Notes: generated by a model not told the origin, from the sequence alone. A DNA stretch of 64,000 nucleotides from Bog-950 sp046329515 (GCA_046329515.1 JAXLUM010000001.1:1240001-1304000); one strand, 5' to 3'; shown: positions 36,471 to 45,216, counted from the first letter of the stretch. Numbers and translations are program-made.

Positions 36471-36692
36471 CTATTTGGTACATTCCTCTTTACTAACCAC
36501 ATCAACACCCGCACATTCCGCCTGGCATGCGTTGCCATAAGTTTTACCGTCGCAACCGCAAACGGGGTCATATTGCATAGTACACATACAATCAGGCTTT
36601 GGGTGGGCTTCACACCGTTGTTGGTTGCAGGTTGCGCTGCCGAAGAACAACGCAATTATTATAAGGCCGGGAATGGTAAATATGTTTTTCAT
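36471..36692 (-). CDS. small exported Kazal-type protease inhibitor
   Basis: A 73-residue protein with an N-terminal signal (about residues 1-21, IFTIPGLIIIALFFGSAT) followed by a Cys-rich Kazal domain: Cys at 22, 27, 35, 37, 45, 47, 56, 60 and 71, with the diagnostic PVCGCDGKTYGNAC. Kazal domains inhibit serine proteases by presenting a rigid reactive-site loop; the P1 region here is near MQYDP. It may be a lipoprotein (Cys22), though the lipobox (SAT before Cys) is imperfect. It is probably surface or periplasmic; the target protease is unknown. Identification of the domain is firm. Confidence 0.85.
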   Translation of the reverse strand: MKNIFTIPGLIIIALFFGSATCNQQRCEAHPKPDCMCTMQYDPVCGCDGKTYGNACQAECAGVDVVSKEECTK

Positions 36693-36787
36693 TGCTTTGT
36701 TTTAAGTATAACGCTTCAAAGAAAAAATGCGTACCTATTTCCGGAATTTAACTCAAGGAAAAAATGCGCACAATAGGCGGTTCATTT

Positions 36788-37450
36788 TTAGTTTTTATTG
36801 CACTGGTTAAATTTCTTTACAAGCGCCTCAATATCCTTGGACTGATAAGCGCCGTTTTCAATTAGAGATATAACTTCAGGACAATCCGCAAAGGCCTGTT
36901 TGCTGGCTTCCCTAAATTTTTTCTCTACGCCAAGGTTCCATAAACCGGAAAATACTTTAGTGAGTGTGCCTTTGTAAAGAGTGTAATACAAGGATACTTC
37001 TGTAGTGCCGGGTGTTGGGTTTGCGCTGCGCGCATCAGCCGCAACGTTTACATTATACATATCGCGCTTCAGCAAAATGCATGTGCTATCCACTACTACT
37101 TTTGCAAGGTAGCTTTCACTTTCATCCGCTATTACCATATACCGTGAAAGTGTTGAATACACATACATTTCTTTAAAATCCCTCGGGTGTATTTTTTCCT
37201 CCTGCCCATCACCATACCCAATGGTTAAAGATGGGTCATACAACAAAATGCCGGCAGAAACGCGGTTAAAATCAGGGAAGTCAGGTTTTACGTATACAAA
37301 AATGGTGTCCTTTGGTTGCTTAACAATGTAGCAGAAATACCACTTTTTATGTTCAACCTTGTTCTTTTCCAGCTTTTGTGCGCTGGGGGCTTTTTGCGCA
37401 AACAATGCGCAAAAAGTAAGCATTAAGCTTATTGCTAAAATGTGTTTCAT
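36788..37450 (-). CDS. exported hypothetical protein
   Basis: A 220-residue protein with a signal peptide (MKHILAISLMLTFCALFAQ). The mature part is mixed alpha/beta with strands KWYFCYIVKQ, DTIFVYVKP, YMVIADESESYLAK and a C-terminal helix (FREASKQAFADCPEV). I recognise no family. Likely periplasmic. Confidence 0.6.
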   Translation of the reverse strand: MKHILAISLMLTFCALFAQKAPSAQKLEKNKVEHKKWYFCYIVKQPKDTIFVYVKPDFPDFNRVSAGILLYDPSLTIGYGDGQEEKIHPRDFKEMYVYSTLSRYMVIADESESYLAKVVVDSTCILLKRDMYNVNVAADARSANPTPGTTEVSLYYTLYKGTLTKVFSGLWNLGVEKKFREASKQAFADCPEVISLIENGAYQSKDIEALVKKFNQCNKN

Positions 37451-37483
37451 AGTGTTGTAAAAGTAAGCAACCTATGCAATCAT

Positions 37484-39109
37484 TTATACTGCTACCGCAC
37501 TTTTCTCAGCCACTGATTTCAATATCTTCTCTACGTAGTTGGTGTTCTTCATAGCGCTTGCGCAAATAACGGCGCTCATTAAACCGCCACCTACGCCGCA
37601 GCTAACAATATCCTGCCCGGCAAGGAACAGGTTTTTAATTGGTGTGCGCGGTTTCAGGTAACGGTTTTCAAAACGCGCAGGGTCGTGGTCTAAACCATAC
37701 ATTTCACCTTTTTGATAAGCCGCAAAGTGTTGAACGGTGAGCGGGGTGCTTAACTCGTGGTAATCTACCTTGCCTTTAGTTTGTGGTATGTAACGGTATA
37801 AATAGGCGAGGAGCTTCTCTGTAATCTCTTCCTTCTTCTTATCATAATCTTCGCCACGGTGTTTCCAGCGGGTTTCTTTCCACTGTTCGAACTTATCGTA
37901 CTGGGCAAGGCAAATAACTTCAACTGTGCTGCGTCCGGAGAAACGATTTTGAAAGTCAGGGTCCTTCGCGCCGGGGAATGAAATATATACGCCCGGTATA
38001 TCCTCGCTCTTGCCTTCCAGGTAACTCTTCAGGTTAGCATCATGGTCATAACTCTCCGGAAAAATCCAGAAGTTAGACTTCGGTAAATTCAATTCTTCAG
38101 CCGTATGTTCAAAGCCTACATACAGACAATAGTAAGAGATAGACGGGTTTAAACCTTTAGTTCTTTTCTGTAAACCAATTGATTCCTGTGTTTGCTTATT
38201 CAGTAAGTGATGGTAAGTATTATCAATACCGGCAGTGCTTATTACGGCTTTAGCCCGTATTTCTTTTCCATCCTCCATTTTTACACCAACCGCTTTGTTG
38301 CCTTCTAGCAGCACTTCGCTAACAGCAGCGCGCACTAATATCTCGCCGCCTGCCTTGGTAATAGTTGGCGCAATTTTATCGAAGAAAACGCCTGAGCCGC
38401 CAACAGGGTAGTAGCCGCCATTCATATAGTGGCGGGTAATTACGGCATGCATAGCAAAGCTGCCTTGTGATGGGGGCAAACCATAATCACCGAATTGCGC
38501 GCTTAAAATTGCTTTCAGTTTTTCATCGGTAAACAGTTCATCCATTACATCCTTTACAGTGCGGCTGGCATATTTTAAATATTTGCTACGCATAAAACCG
38601 CCCAGCAAAGCGCCTGCAAAATCGGGTAGTGCTTTTTCAGCATAATAACCACGGGCATCCTTACTTAACTCATCCGTTAGGCGCACATACTTTTCTATTC
38701 CTTCTTTTTCTTTTGGAAAAAGATTGCTGAAGTATTCAATGAAATTCTTCTTGCCTTTACGGAACTCAAAACTTTCATTGCCAAAATAAATACGGTCGTA
38801 TACTTCGCCCATGTCCGCCCATTCAATGGGTGTTTCGCAAACGTAGTCGTAAACACTTTTAAGCAAGGTGCGGTTACCCACTTCGCCTACGTAGTGCACA
38901 CCCACGTCCCACTCATACTTATTGCGCTTGAAAGTATGTGTAAAGCCGCCGGGGGTATAGTGTTGCTCTAACACTAAAACCTTTTGGCCATCCTTGCTCA
39001 ATATGGCGCCTAAAGCAAGCCCGCTTATGCCTGAGCCTATAATGATAGAATCAAACTGTTTATCGTGCTTGTAATGCTTATATGAATTGAAAAGGGGAGT
39101 TGTACTCAT
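37484..39109 (-). CDS. retinol saturase/carotenoid isomerase-like FAD oxidoreductase
   Basis: A 541-residue flavoprotein of the phytoene desaturase / CrtISO / all-trans-retinol 13,14-reductase group. The N-terminal dinucleotide fold is IIGSGISGLALGAILS (about residues 22-37), followed by VLVLEQHYTPGGFTHTF as in this family, and a C-terminal FAD-binding segment LFLAGQDIVSCGVGGG. A signal peptide is absent. The reaction is reduction or isomerisation of a polyene; the substrate cannot be told, and no other carotenoid gene is nearby. Confidence 0.85.
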   Translation of the reverse strand: MSTTPLFNSYKHYKHDKQFDSIIIGSGISGLALGAILSKDGQKVLVLEQHYTPGGFTHTFKRNKYEWDVGVHYVGEVGNRTLLKSVYDYVCETPIEWADMGEVYDRIYFGNESFEFRKGKKNFIEYFSNLFPKEKEGIEKYVRLTDELSKDARGYYAEKALPDFAGALLGGFMRSKYLKYASRTVKDVMDELFTDEKLKAILSAQFGDYGLPPSQGSFAMHAVITRHYMNGGYYPVGGSGVFFDKIAPTITKAGGEILVRAAVSEVLLEGNKAVGVKMEDGKEIRAKAVISTAGIDNTYHHLLNKQTQESIGLQKRTKGLNPSISYYCLYVGFEHTAEELNLPKSNFWIFPESYDHDANLKSYLEGKSEDIPGVYISFPGAKDPDFQNRFSGRSTVEVICLAQYDKFEQWKETRWKHRGEDYDKKKEEITEKLLAYLYRYIPQTKGKVDYHELSTPLTVQHFAAYQKGEMYGLDHDPARFENRYLKPRTPIKNLFLAGQDIVSCGVGGGLMSAVICASAMKNTNYVEKILKSVAEKSAVAV

Positions 39110-39121
39110 GGCTTAGTTTTA

Positions 39122-39149
39122 AATAATCAATTACCAATGTTCAATAATC
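39122..39149. repeat. degenerate 7-bp tandem repeats
   Basis: Heptads AATAATC, AATTACC, AATGTTC, AATAATC in phase, upstream of the minus-strand oxidoreductase gene. Confidence 0.6.
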
Positions 39150-39159
39150 AAAATATTGT

Positions 39160-39217
39160 ATGTCACCTTGAGCTTGTCGAAAGGTGGGTTCAGTCTTCGA
39201 CAGGCTCAGACTGACAA
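39160..39217. repeat. dispersed hairpin repeats
   Basis: Two hairpins: CACCTTGAGC...AAGGTG (39163-39185) and CAGTCTTCGACAGGCTCAGACTG (39192-39214), matching units at 22985-23062 and 52105-52139. They lie between acyl-CoA dehydrogenase and the oxidoreductase gene. Confidence 0.75.
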
Positions 39218-39225
39218 CGCTGCTT

Positions 39226-40404
39226 TTATCTCGCTTTTAAAAGTTGTTTCTCGTGTTTTACTTCATCCATTTCAATCTTGCTGATAATCTCATGCATAAT
39301 TTCCGTGGTGCCAGCACCAACCGTCATTAAACGGAAATCGCGGAATGAACGCGCCAGGCCATAATCTTCCATATAGCCCCAACCGCCATGTATTTGCAGG
39401 GCTTCGTTTATAACGCTAAAGGCTGATTCGCAAACGTAAGCCTTGGCAATAGAAACTATTTTATAGGCTGCCGGACCATACTCAATAAACTCCGCAACGG
39501 CGCGGTAGCTTAATGAACGGCAGGCTTCCACTTCAATAGCCATCTTGGCAATTTTATGGCGCAACACCTGGAACTTCGCAATTGGCCTTCCAAAGGCTTC
39601 ACGCTCGTGCATATATTTCTTTGCCTTGTTCAATGCATTTTGTGCTGATGCCGTTCCGCTAATAGAAGCAATTAAGCGCTCCTCCTGAAAATTACTCATA
39701 ATATAATAAAAACCCATATTTAGCTGGCCCAGTAAAGCGCTTTTGGGCACAATGCAATTTTCAAAATACAGTTGGCCTGTATCGCTGGTGTGCATACCCA
39801 GTTTATCATGCACCTGGTTAGCCGTAAAGCCTTTTGTTGTAGTGTCAAAAATCAGTAAACTAAGATTGTGTCCATCGCCGGTGCGCACGGCCAGCACTAT
39901 AAAATCGGCCATGGTGCCATTGGTAATAAACATTTTGCTGCCATTTACCACAAAGTGGTCGCCTTTGTCTTCTGCCACAGTTTGTATACCGCCCACATCG
40001 CTGCCTGCACCGGGTTCTGTAATGCCAAGGGCCGCAATTTTTTCACCCTTTAAAGCAGGCGCCAAATATTTTTGTTTTTGTTCTTCAGTGCCCAGGGCGG
40101 CAAGCACCGGCAAGGGCAAATAGGTATGCGCATAAAGACTCATAGCCAAGCCGCCCACGTTAGCAGCGCTTAGTTCTTCGCATATCACTACCGCGCTCCA
40201 CATATCCATGCCACTGCCGCCATATTCTTCAGGAAAACTTACGCCGAAGAAGCCCTGCGCACCCATTTTGCGAAACACTTCGCGTTCGCAGGTTTTATTT
40301 TTCTCCCACTCTTTAACGTAAGGTTTAATCTCGATTTCTACAAACTGGCGGAAACTTTGGCGGAGCAATTCATGCTCCGGCGTAAAGGGATTCATATTGA
40401 ACAT
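39226..40404 (-). CDS. acyl-CoA dehydrogenase
   Basis: A 392-residue FAD-dependent enzyme that makes the alpha,beta double bond of acyl-CoAs, passing electrons to ETF. Seen: FFGVSFPEEYGGSGMD, the FAD/substrate segment GITEPGAGSDVGGIQT, MFITNGT, YMHEREAFGRPIAKFQ, and near the C-terminus QIHGGWGYMEDYG with the catalytic Glu in GAGTTEIM. The length and motifs match the family; chain-length specificity is unknown. The start could be ATG 40404 or ATG 40395 (MNPFTPE). An inverted repeat overlaps the first start codon. Confidence 0.93.
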   Translation of the reverse strand: MFNMNPFTPEHELLRQSFRQFVEIEIKPYVKEWEKNKTCEREVFRKMGAQGFFGVSFPEEYGGSGMDMWSAVVICEELSAANVGGLAMSLYAHTYLPLPVLAALGTEEQKQKYLAPALKGEKIAALGITEPGAGSDVGGIQTVAEDKGDHFVVNGSKMFITNGTMADFIVLAVRTGDGHNLSLLIFDTTTKGFTANQVHDKLGMHTSDTGQLYFENCIVPKSALLGQLNMGFYYIMSNFQEERLIASISGTASAQNALNKAKKYMHEREAFGRPIAKFQVLRHKIAKMAIEVEACRSLSYRAVAEFIEYGPAAYKIVSIAKAYVCESAFSVINEALQIHGGWGYMEDYGLARSFRDFRLMTVGAGTTEIMHEIISKIEMDEVKHEKQLLKAR

Positions 40405-40434
40405 TGGCTACACTGCTTTTACTGCAGCCAATGT
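40401..40434. promoter_or_regulatory. inverted repeat at the acyl-CoA dehydrogenase start
   Basis: ACATTGGCT (40401-40409) and AGCCAATGT (40426-40434) form perfect 9-bp arms with a 16-base spacer. The first start codon (complement of 40402-40404) lies in one arm, so the element could be an operator or a translation-blocking hairpin. Confidence 0.4.
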
Positions 40435-40469
40435 AAAATTTTTACGTTGACCGGGGGTAGGTTCTATAC

Positions 40470-42884
40470 TTACTGCCTACCACCACCACCGCCAAGGCGC
40501 TCGTTGCCTTTTGCATCGCGTTCAGTTACTTTCTTTTGCCCGAAACGGTAGCTAAGGTTTATAAAAACAGTGCGGTTAAGCATTTGCCAGCTACCTGCCG
40601 TTTCCAAATTGGTATTACTAACCGTCCAGCGCCACTTCATGGTGTTCAATACGTTCTGTGCGCTTATTGATACGGTAAAGTGGTCCTTAAAAAATGACTT
40701 TTTCAGGCTCATATTCAGCATACCCGCCGGCTTGCTTATGCCCTGTGGCTGCACGCCTCCGCTGTTAAACCAGCCATTAATTTCAAACACCATATTCTTC
40801 CAGAATTTGAAGTTGGTGGATAGCCACAGGTTATAACTATGCCCGCTTATAGGGTGCAGGTTAACGCCTGCTTTGTAACTGTAATTGCTGTAGGTATAGT
40901 TGTGGTTCATTTGTAACTGCCACCACTTGGTTACCTGCAAGCGCGTATAAAAACTTGCACTTATGCGTTTTTGGTCGCTGCCGTTAATTACACCACCCCG
41001 TGTAATTCGATTGCTGTCAACGCGGCTGCTTTCAATAAAGTCGTTGGTTTGTATGCCCCCTTCAACTTCAAAGTTAAACATGTGCTTCTTCACCATCAGG
41101 TCGTAGTCTAAACTAAGGTTGTGGCTAAAGCTGGGTTGTATAGTTGGGTTTCCCTGCCATGTGCTGTATTGGTCAATGTAGGTAACGGCATTATTAATAT
41201 CGTGAAATTGCGGGCGGTTAACCCTTCGGCTGTAACTAAGGCTAAGGCTGTTGCCTTCCTTTATGTTTCCGCTAAGCGTAGCACTGGGGAAAAAACTTAC
41301 ATACTGGCGGTTAACGCTGTTGTTGTTGCTTTTTATAAGCGTTTGTTCAGCACGCAGGCCGGCGCTCCAGCTCAGTATTTCTTTATAACCGCCGCTGTAT
41401 ATCAGGTAAAAAGCCGCTATGTTCTCAACGTAGTTAAAGTTATTGCTTAGCAATGTATCCTTTATTTCTGTACCGTTGCCCGGACGGCGGAAAGCATCAA
41501 ATACATTTTTGTTGAGCGTGGTTTCATTCTTAACCCCTGTTTCAATTTTATGGCCCTGCCATTTTAACGGATGGGTATAATCAAACTGAAAAATAACGTT
41601 GTGAATGTTGCTGGTGGTTGCCGTGCGCCTGCTAAGGCTGCCTGCTTCGTCATAAACTCCGGTTGAGTCAATAGCCATAGAGGTAAGTGGCGCACCACTA
41701 TTACCTGCAACATAGGTATGCGTAAGGTTAACGCTCAATTCCTGTCCGTTGGTATCTATCTTGCTTTGAAAGGCAAAATCATTGGTAACCGTGTAACGGT
41801 GGCTGCGATCGTCGTTGTCAGAAAGATAAGTAGATACCGGATTGTTGAGGTAATCGGCACTGTGCGATGTGGCAAGCGTTTTCCAACGGCCAAAGTTATA
41901 GCTGCCGCTGGCGGTATAGGTAAATGTGTTCTTATCATTTATAAACCAATCGAAGCCCGCTTTAAGGCTGTGGTTCATATTGCGGCTAAGCCCCCGGCTA
42001 TCTAACGAATAATGAGTTGCTGTATCACGAACCGTTATAAGCCTGGTTTCAATGTAGCGATTACCGTTTTCGTTATCGTTAAAGGAATAGCTGCCAAAAA
42101 TGTTGAACTTACCTTTGCGGTAGTTAAAAGCCGCATTGCCGTTATACCGGTTAAAGAAGCCGTAGCCAACTGAAAGGGTTGCATTCAATCCATCAGCCTT
42201 GCCTTTTTTTAGTTTTATATTAATAATGCCCGCATTGCCTTCGGCATCGTAGCGGGCGCTGGGGTTTGTAATTAACTCAATGCTTTCAATAGAGTTTGCG
42301 GGTATGCTCTTTAAAAAAGCACCAAGGTCTGCCTCAGCCAATGCATTCGGCCTGCCATCTACCAAAATTTTTACGCCCTTTTTATTGATAATACTTACGC
42401 GCCCGTTTTGGTCAACACTTACGCCCGGCATATTGCGCAATACATCCTCAGCAGTGCCGGTTTGGTTGCTGGGGCTTTGCGCCACATTAAACACCGTTTT
42501 TTCGCTATTGCGCACTATAATGTTCTTTTCCTCGGTTACAACTGCCTCGCCAAGTGTTTTGGCATCGGCAGCAAACGGTAAGGCTCCTAATTCTTTGTTG
42601 GCATTTAACTCTATGGTTATTTCCCTTTGCTTATAGCCTAAAAGGGCTATGGTAAGGGTGTAGTTGCCTGCATTGGTGGTAAGGGCAAACTTGCCGTCAA
42701 CATCTGTAGCACCGGCAATAACAATTTTGCCTTCGGCATTTTTAAGGCTAACCACAGCAAACTCAACAGCTTTGGAGGTGGCAGAATCTTTAACCTGTCC
42801 GCTGGCAGTAAATTGCTGGGCACTGGCAAAAACGGGCAGTAGAGATAAAAAAAGAAATACGGGTAATAGTAAACGCATGGGCAT
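40470..42884 (-). CDS. TonB-dependent receptor-like outer-membrane barrel
   Basis: An 804-residue outer-membrane protein. A signal peptide covers about residues 1-22 (LLLPVFLFLSLLPVFASAQ). A carboxypeptidase regulatory-like domain follows (about 25-105; GQVKDSATSKAVEFAVVSL), then a plug domain with GTAEDVLRNMPGVSVDQNGRV and IINIKLKKG, and a large barrel with aromatic strands ending in INLSYRFGQKKV, plus a short Gly-rich tail. This matches the OMP_b-brl_3 receptor group of Bacteroidota. Its substrate is unknown; no SusD partner is adjacent. A second ATG is at 42878. Confidence 0.9.
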   Translation of the reverse strand: MPMRLLLPVFLFLSLLPVFASAQQFTASGQVKDSATSKAVEFAVVSLKNAEGKIVIAGATDVDGKFALTTNAGNYTLTIALLGYKQREITIELNANKELGALPFAADAKTLGEAVVTEEKNIIVRNSEKTVFNVAQSPSNQTGTAEDVLRNMPGVSVDQNGRVSIINKKGVKILVDGRPNALAEADLGAFLKSIPANSIESIELITNPSARYDAEGNAGIINIKLKKGKADGLNATLSVGYGFFNRYNGNAAFNYRKGKFNIFGSYSFNDNENGNRYIETRLITVRDTATHYSLDSRGLSRNMNHSLKAGFDWFINDKNTFTYTASGSYNFGRWKTLATSHSADYLNNPVSTYLSDNDDRSHRYTVTNDFAFQSKIDTNGQELSVNLTHTYVAGNSGAPLTSMAIDSTGVYDEAGSLSRRTATTSNIHNVIFQFDYTHPLKWQGHKIETGVKNETTLNKNVFDAFRRPGNGTEIKDTLLSNNFNYVENIAAFYLIYSGGYKEILSWSAGLRAEQTLIKSNNNSVNRQYVSFFPSATLSGNIKEGNSLSLSYSRRVNRPQFHDINNAVTYIDQYSTWQGNPTIQPSFSHNLSLDYDLMVKKHMFNFEVEGGIQTNDFIESSRVDSNRITRGGVINGSDQKRISASFYTRLQVTKWWQLQMNHNYTYSNYSYKAGVNLHPISGHSYNLWLSTNFKFWKNMVFEINGWFNSGGVQPQGISKPAGMLNMSLKKSFFKDHFTVSISAQNVLNTMKWRWTVSNTNLETAGSWQMLNRTVFINLSYRFGQKKVTERDAKGNERLGGGGGRQ

Positions 42885-42971
42885 GGGCGGTCAAATGTAG
42901 AATAAGAGGGAGTAGTAAAAGCAGCGAAATGAAAAAAGTAACACATTTTAAACGTTAAATTTTCTCCCTTT

Positions 42972-42988
42972 ATTGTTTGACAAACAAT
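42972..42988. promoter_or_regulatory. 17-base palindrome, candidate operator
   Basis: ATTGTTTG-A-CAAACAAT, perfect 8-bp arms around one base. It lies between the divergent TonB receptor and acyltransferase genes, 53 bases upstream of the acyltransferase start. Confidence 0.5.
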
Positions 42989-43041
42989 TAGTTCGCACAA
43001 ATAGCTTTTATTTCTATTTTAGTAGTGAGGCACCTGTAGAG

Positions 43042-44733
43042 ATGAATGGACGACAGTATAATCCAACCGATTATCCCTTACCCTATATAATACCTGACAT
43101 TAAGCAATGGCCTATTTACCGGCTTAGTGAAGACAAGGAGAGTTTTGTTAATGAGGTAAAGGAACGAACCCGCCAAAAGTTAAAAGAACGCTTTACTACC
43201 GACAAATCGTTACGCGATGAGTTGGCGAAAGTGCTTTACCAGGAGCGTATACGCTTAACAGAAAAAGCATGGAAGGCGGACCCTAAGGACGAACGCCAGT
43301 TCTGGAGCGGGGTTAAAAGCAAATACCTTAAGCTGGACCAATCGGGAGAGCACAAATCAGAAATTACTGAGGACCTTATATTGGATGATATACTGGACCG
43401 CTATGTAAACGAAATAGTTGGCCAGTTTGATTTGGGCGCCTTTAACTTTGCTAAAGCCATTCTGCCGCAGTTTTTTGGCCGTGTGCTAAGCGCTGCACCC
43501 GGTAAGTGGTTTAAAACACTGGCCGGCAACGTTAAAACCCTTCATGAAAAAATACCAATTACCGGAGATATAGAGAAGATACGCCACCTTTCTACCAAAG
43601 GAACGGTGGTGGTAGTGCCTACGCACTTCAGTAATATGGACTCCATTATGGTGGGCTGGTTGTTGAATGAGTTGGGGTTGCCTGCCTTTACTTACGGGGC
43701 AGGTTTAAACCTGTTTAGCATAGGTTTGCTTTCCTATTTTATGAATAGGTTGGGAGCTTATAAGGTAGACCGCCGAAAAAAGAATACTGTTTACCTTGAA
43801 ACGCTAAAGGCTTATTCCACTGTAGCTTTGCAGCGTGGTGCGCATAGTATTTTCTTTCCCGGCGGTACACGTTCGCGTTCGGGTAATATTGAGAAGCGTT
43901 TAAAGCTGGGCCTGTTGGGCACTGCTGTTGAAGCGCAAAAGCTGAACTACAAAAACTACCCGGTTGAATTGGCCCCGCGTATTTATGTGGTGCCTTGTAT
44001 CATAAATTATCACTTTGTTTTAGAGGCCAGCGGCTTAATAAACGACTACCTTAAAGAAACAGGCAAGGAGAAATTTTTGAAAGAGAACGACGAGTATTCC
44101 ACCTCATTCAAGCTTGTGCGTTTTATGCTTAAGTTTCTGTCGGCTTCTTCATCACTCTCCGTTTCCTTTGGTGAGGTAATGGATGTGCTGGGTAATAAAG
44201 TAGATGCAGAAGGTAATAGTTACAACCACCTTGGGCAAAAGATTGACGTTAAGAAATACTTTATAACCAATGGCGAACTGCGCGATGACGAACAACGTGA
44301 TGCCGAGTATACGCGCATTTTAGGCGAACGTATTGTAGACAACTATCACCGTTATAATGTGGTGCTCACCAGTCACCTGGTTTGCTTTACGGTATTTGAA
44401 TTGATTTTGAAAAAGTATAAAGGGGTGGACCTGTTTACGGTGCTGCGCACACCGGTAGAAGATATTTCTATTCCTTATGCGGAAGTGGTGGATACCATAG
44501 TGCGACTAAAAGAGAAATTGAAAGAGATGTATGATAACGGTGAGGTGTTAATGTCGCCTGAGCTAAGATGGAATCCCGATAAAATTATTGAGCACGGTAT
44601 GAGCAACATTAATATGTATCATACTGCTTCGCCATTAACTCATACGGCAGATGTAATTGGTTCAGAGGATTTGAAGTTGCTGTATTATTACCATAACCGT
44701 TTGCAGGGATACGGACTGGAGAAACTCATTTAA
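43042..44733 (+). CDS. PlsB-like glycerol-3-phosphate/lysophosphatidate acyltransferase
   Basis: A 563-residue membrane-associated acyltransferase from the ATG at 43042; the frame opens earlier with TTG at 42973, but that would span the palindrome. The PlsC/PlsB catalytic motifs are seen: HFSNMD (His195, Asp200; HX4D), the Gly-rich AGLNLF segment, FPGGTRSRSG (near residue 272) and VPCIINYHFV. Such long forms acylate glycerol 3-phosphate or lysophosphatidate in phospholipid synthesis. The context supports this: gpsA, which makes glycerol 3-phosphate, follows, interrupted by a four-helix-bundle gene. Confidence 0.85.
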   Translation: MNGRQYNPTDYPLPYIIPDIKQWPIYRLSEDKESFVNEVKERTRQKLKERFTTDKSLRDELAKVLYQERIRLTEKAWKADPKDERQFWSGVKSKYLKLDQSGEHKSEITEDLILDDILDRYVNEIVGQFDLGAFNFAKAILPQFFGRVLSAAPGKWFKTLAGNVKTLHEKIPITGDIEKIRHLSTKGTVVVVPTHFSNMDSIMVGWLLNELGLPAFTYGAGLNLFSIGLLSYFMNRLGAYKVDRRKKNTVYLETLKAYSTVALQRGAHSIFFPGGTRSRSGNIEKRLKLGLLGTAVEAQKLNYKNYPVELAPRIYVVPCIINYHFVLEASGLINDYLKETGKEKFLKENDEYSTSFKLVRFMLKFLSASSSLSVSFGEVMDVLGNKVDAEGNSYNHLGQKIDVKKYFITNGELRDDEQRDAEYTRILGERIVDNYHRYNVVLTSHLVCFTVFELILKKYKGVDLFTVLRTPVEDISIPYAEVVDTIVRLKEKLKEMYDNGEVLMSPELRWNPDKIIEHGMSNINMYHTASPLTHTADVIGSEDLKLLYYYHNRLQGYGLEKLI

Positions 44734-44768
44734 AGTAAGAAGTTAAAATTTAGAAGTTAGAAGTAGCG
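44734..44768. repeat. left 7-bp repeat array of four-helix-bundle cassette
   Basis: Five in-phase heptads: AGTAAGA, AGTTAAA, ATTTAGA, AGTTAGA, AGTAGCG. They begin directly after the acyltransferase stop codon and end four bases before the four-helix-bundle start. Confidence 0.7.
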
Positions 44769-44771
44769 CGA

Positions 44772-45152
44772 ATGGCAGAGGCTGGAAATAAGGACTTGAA
44801 GGACAGAACGAAGAAGTTTTCTTTGTTAGTCATTAAGTTTATTACATCACTACCCTATAGCGAAACCAAAAACGTTTTAGGTAAACAATTACTTCGCTCG
44901 GCTACTTCTGTAGCTGCAAATTATCGTTCTGCTTGCAGAGGGCGTTCACGTGCTGAGTTCGTGGCAAAACTTGGTATTGTTCTTGAAGAGGCCGATGAAT
45001 CAGTATTGTGGCTGGAGCTATTTATTGAATCAGGTATAGCTAATACCGAAACCGCTCAAAAACTTCTTAAGGAGGCTAATGAACTAACTGCGATTTTTAC
45101 TTCCTCCATTAAAACTTCAAAAGGAATAAACAAATCAACTGTTACGCAATGA
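44772..45152 (+). CDS. four-helix-bundle protein (23S rRNA intervening-sequence type)
   Basis: A 126-residue helical protein of the S23/IVP four-helix-bundle family, first known from open reading frames in 23S rRNA intervening sequences and related to the Avd accessory protein of diversity-generating retroelements. Typical segments: FITSLPYSETKNVLGKQLLRSATSVAANYRSACRGRS, AEFVAKLGIVLEEADESVLWLELFIESG and LLKEANELTAIFTSSIKT. The function outside those contexts is unknown, with nucleic-acid binding likely. It interrupts a glycerolipid pair and is bracketed by oppositely oriented 7-bp repeat arrays, suggesting a mobile cassette. Confidence 0.88.
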   Translation: MAEAGNKDLKDRTKKFSLLVIKFITSLPYSETKNVLGKQLLRSATSVAANYRSACRGRSRAEFVAKLGIVLEEADESVLWLELFIESGIANTETAQKLLKEANELTAIFTSSIKTSKGINKSTVTQ

Positions 45153-45167
45153 ACTATAGAATTTCCA

Positions 45168-45216
45168 ACTTCTTACTTCTTACTTCTAACTTCTTACTTC
45201 TTAAATCTTACTTTTT
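45168..45216. repeat. right 7-bp repeat array of four-helix-bundle cassette
   Basis: Seven in-phase heptads: ACTTCTT, ACTTCTT, ACTTCTA, ACTTCTT, ACTTCTT, AAATCTT, ACTTTTT. They end exactly at the gpsA ATG (45217). The unit is the reverse complement of the left array's unit. Confidence 0.8.
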
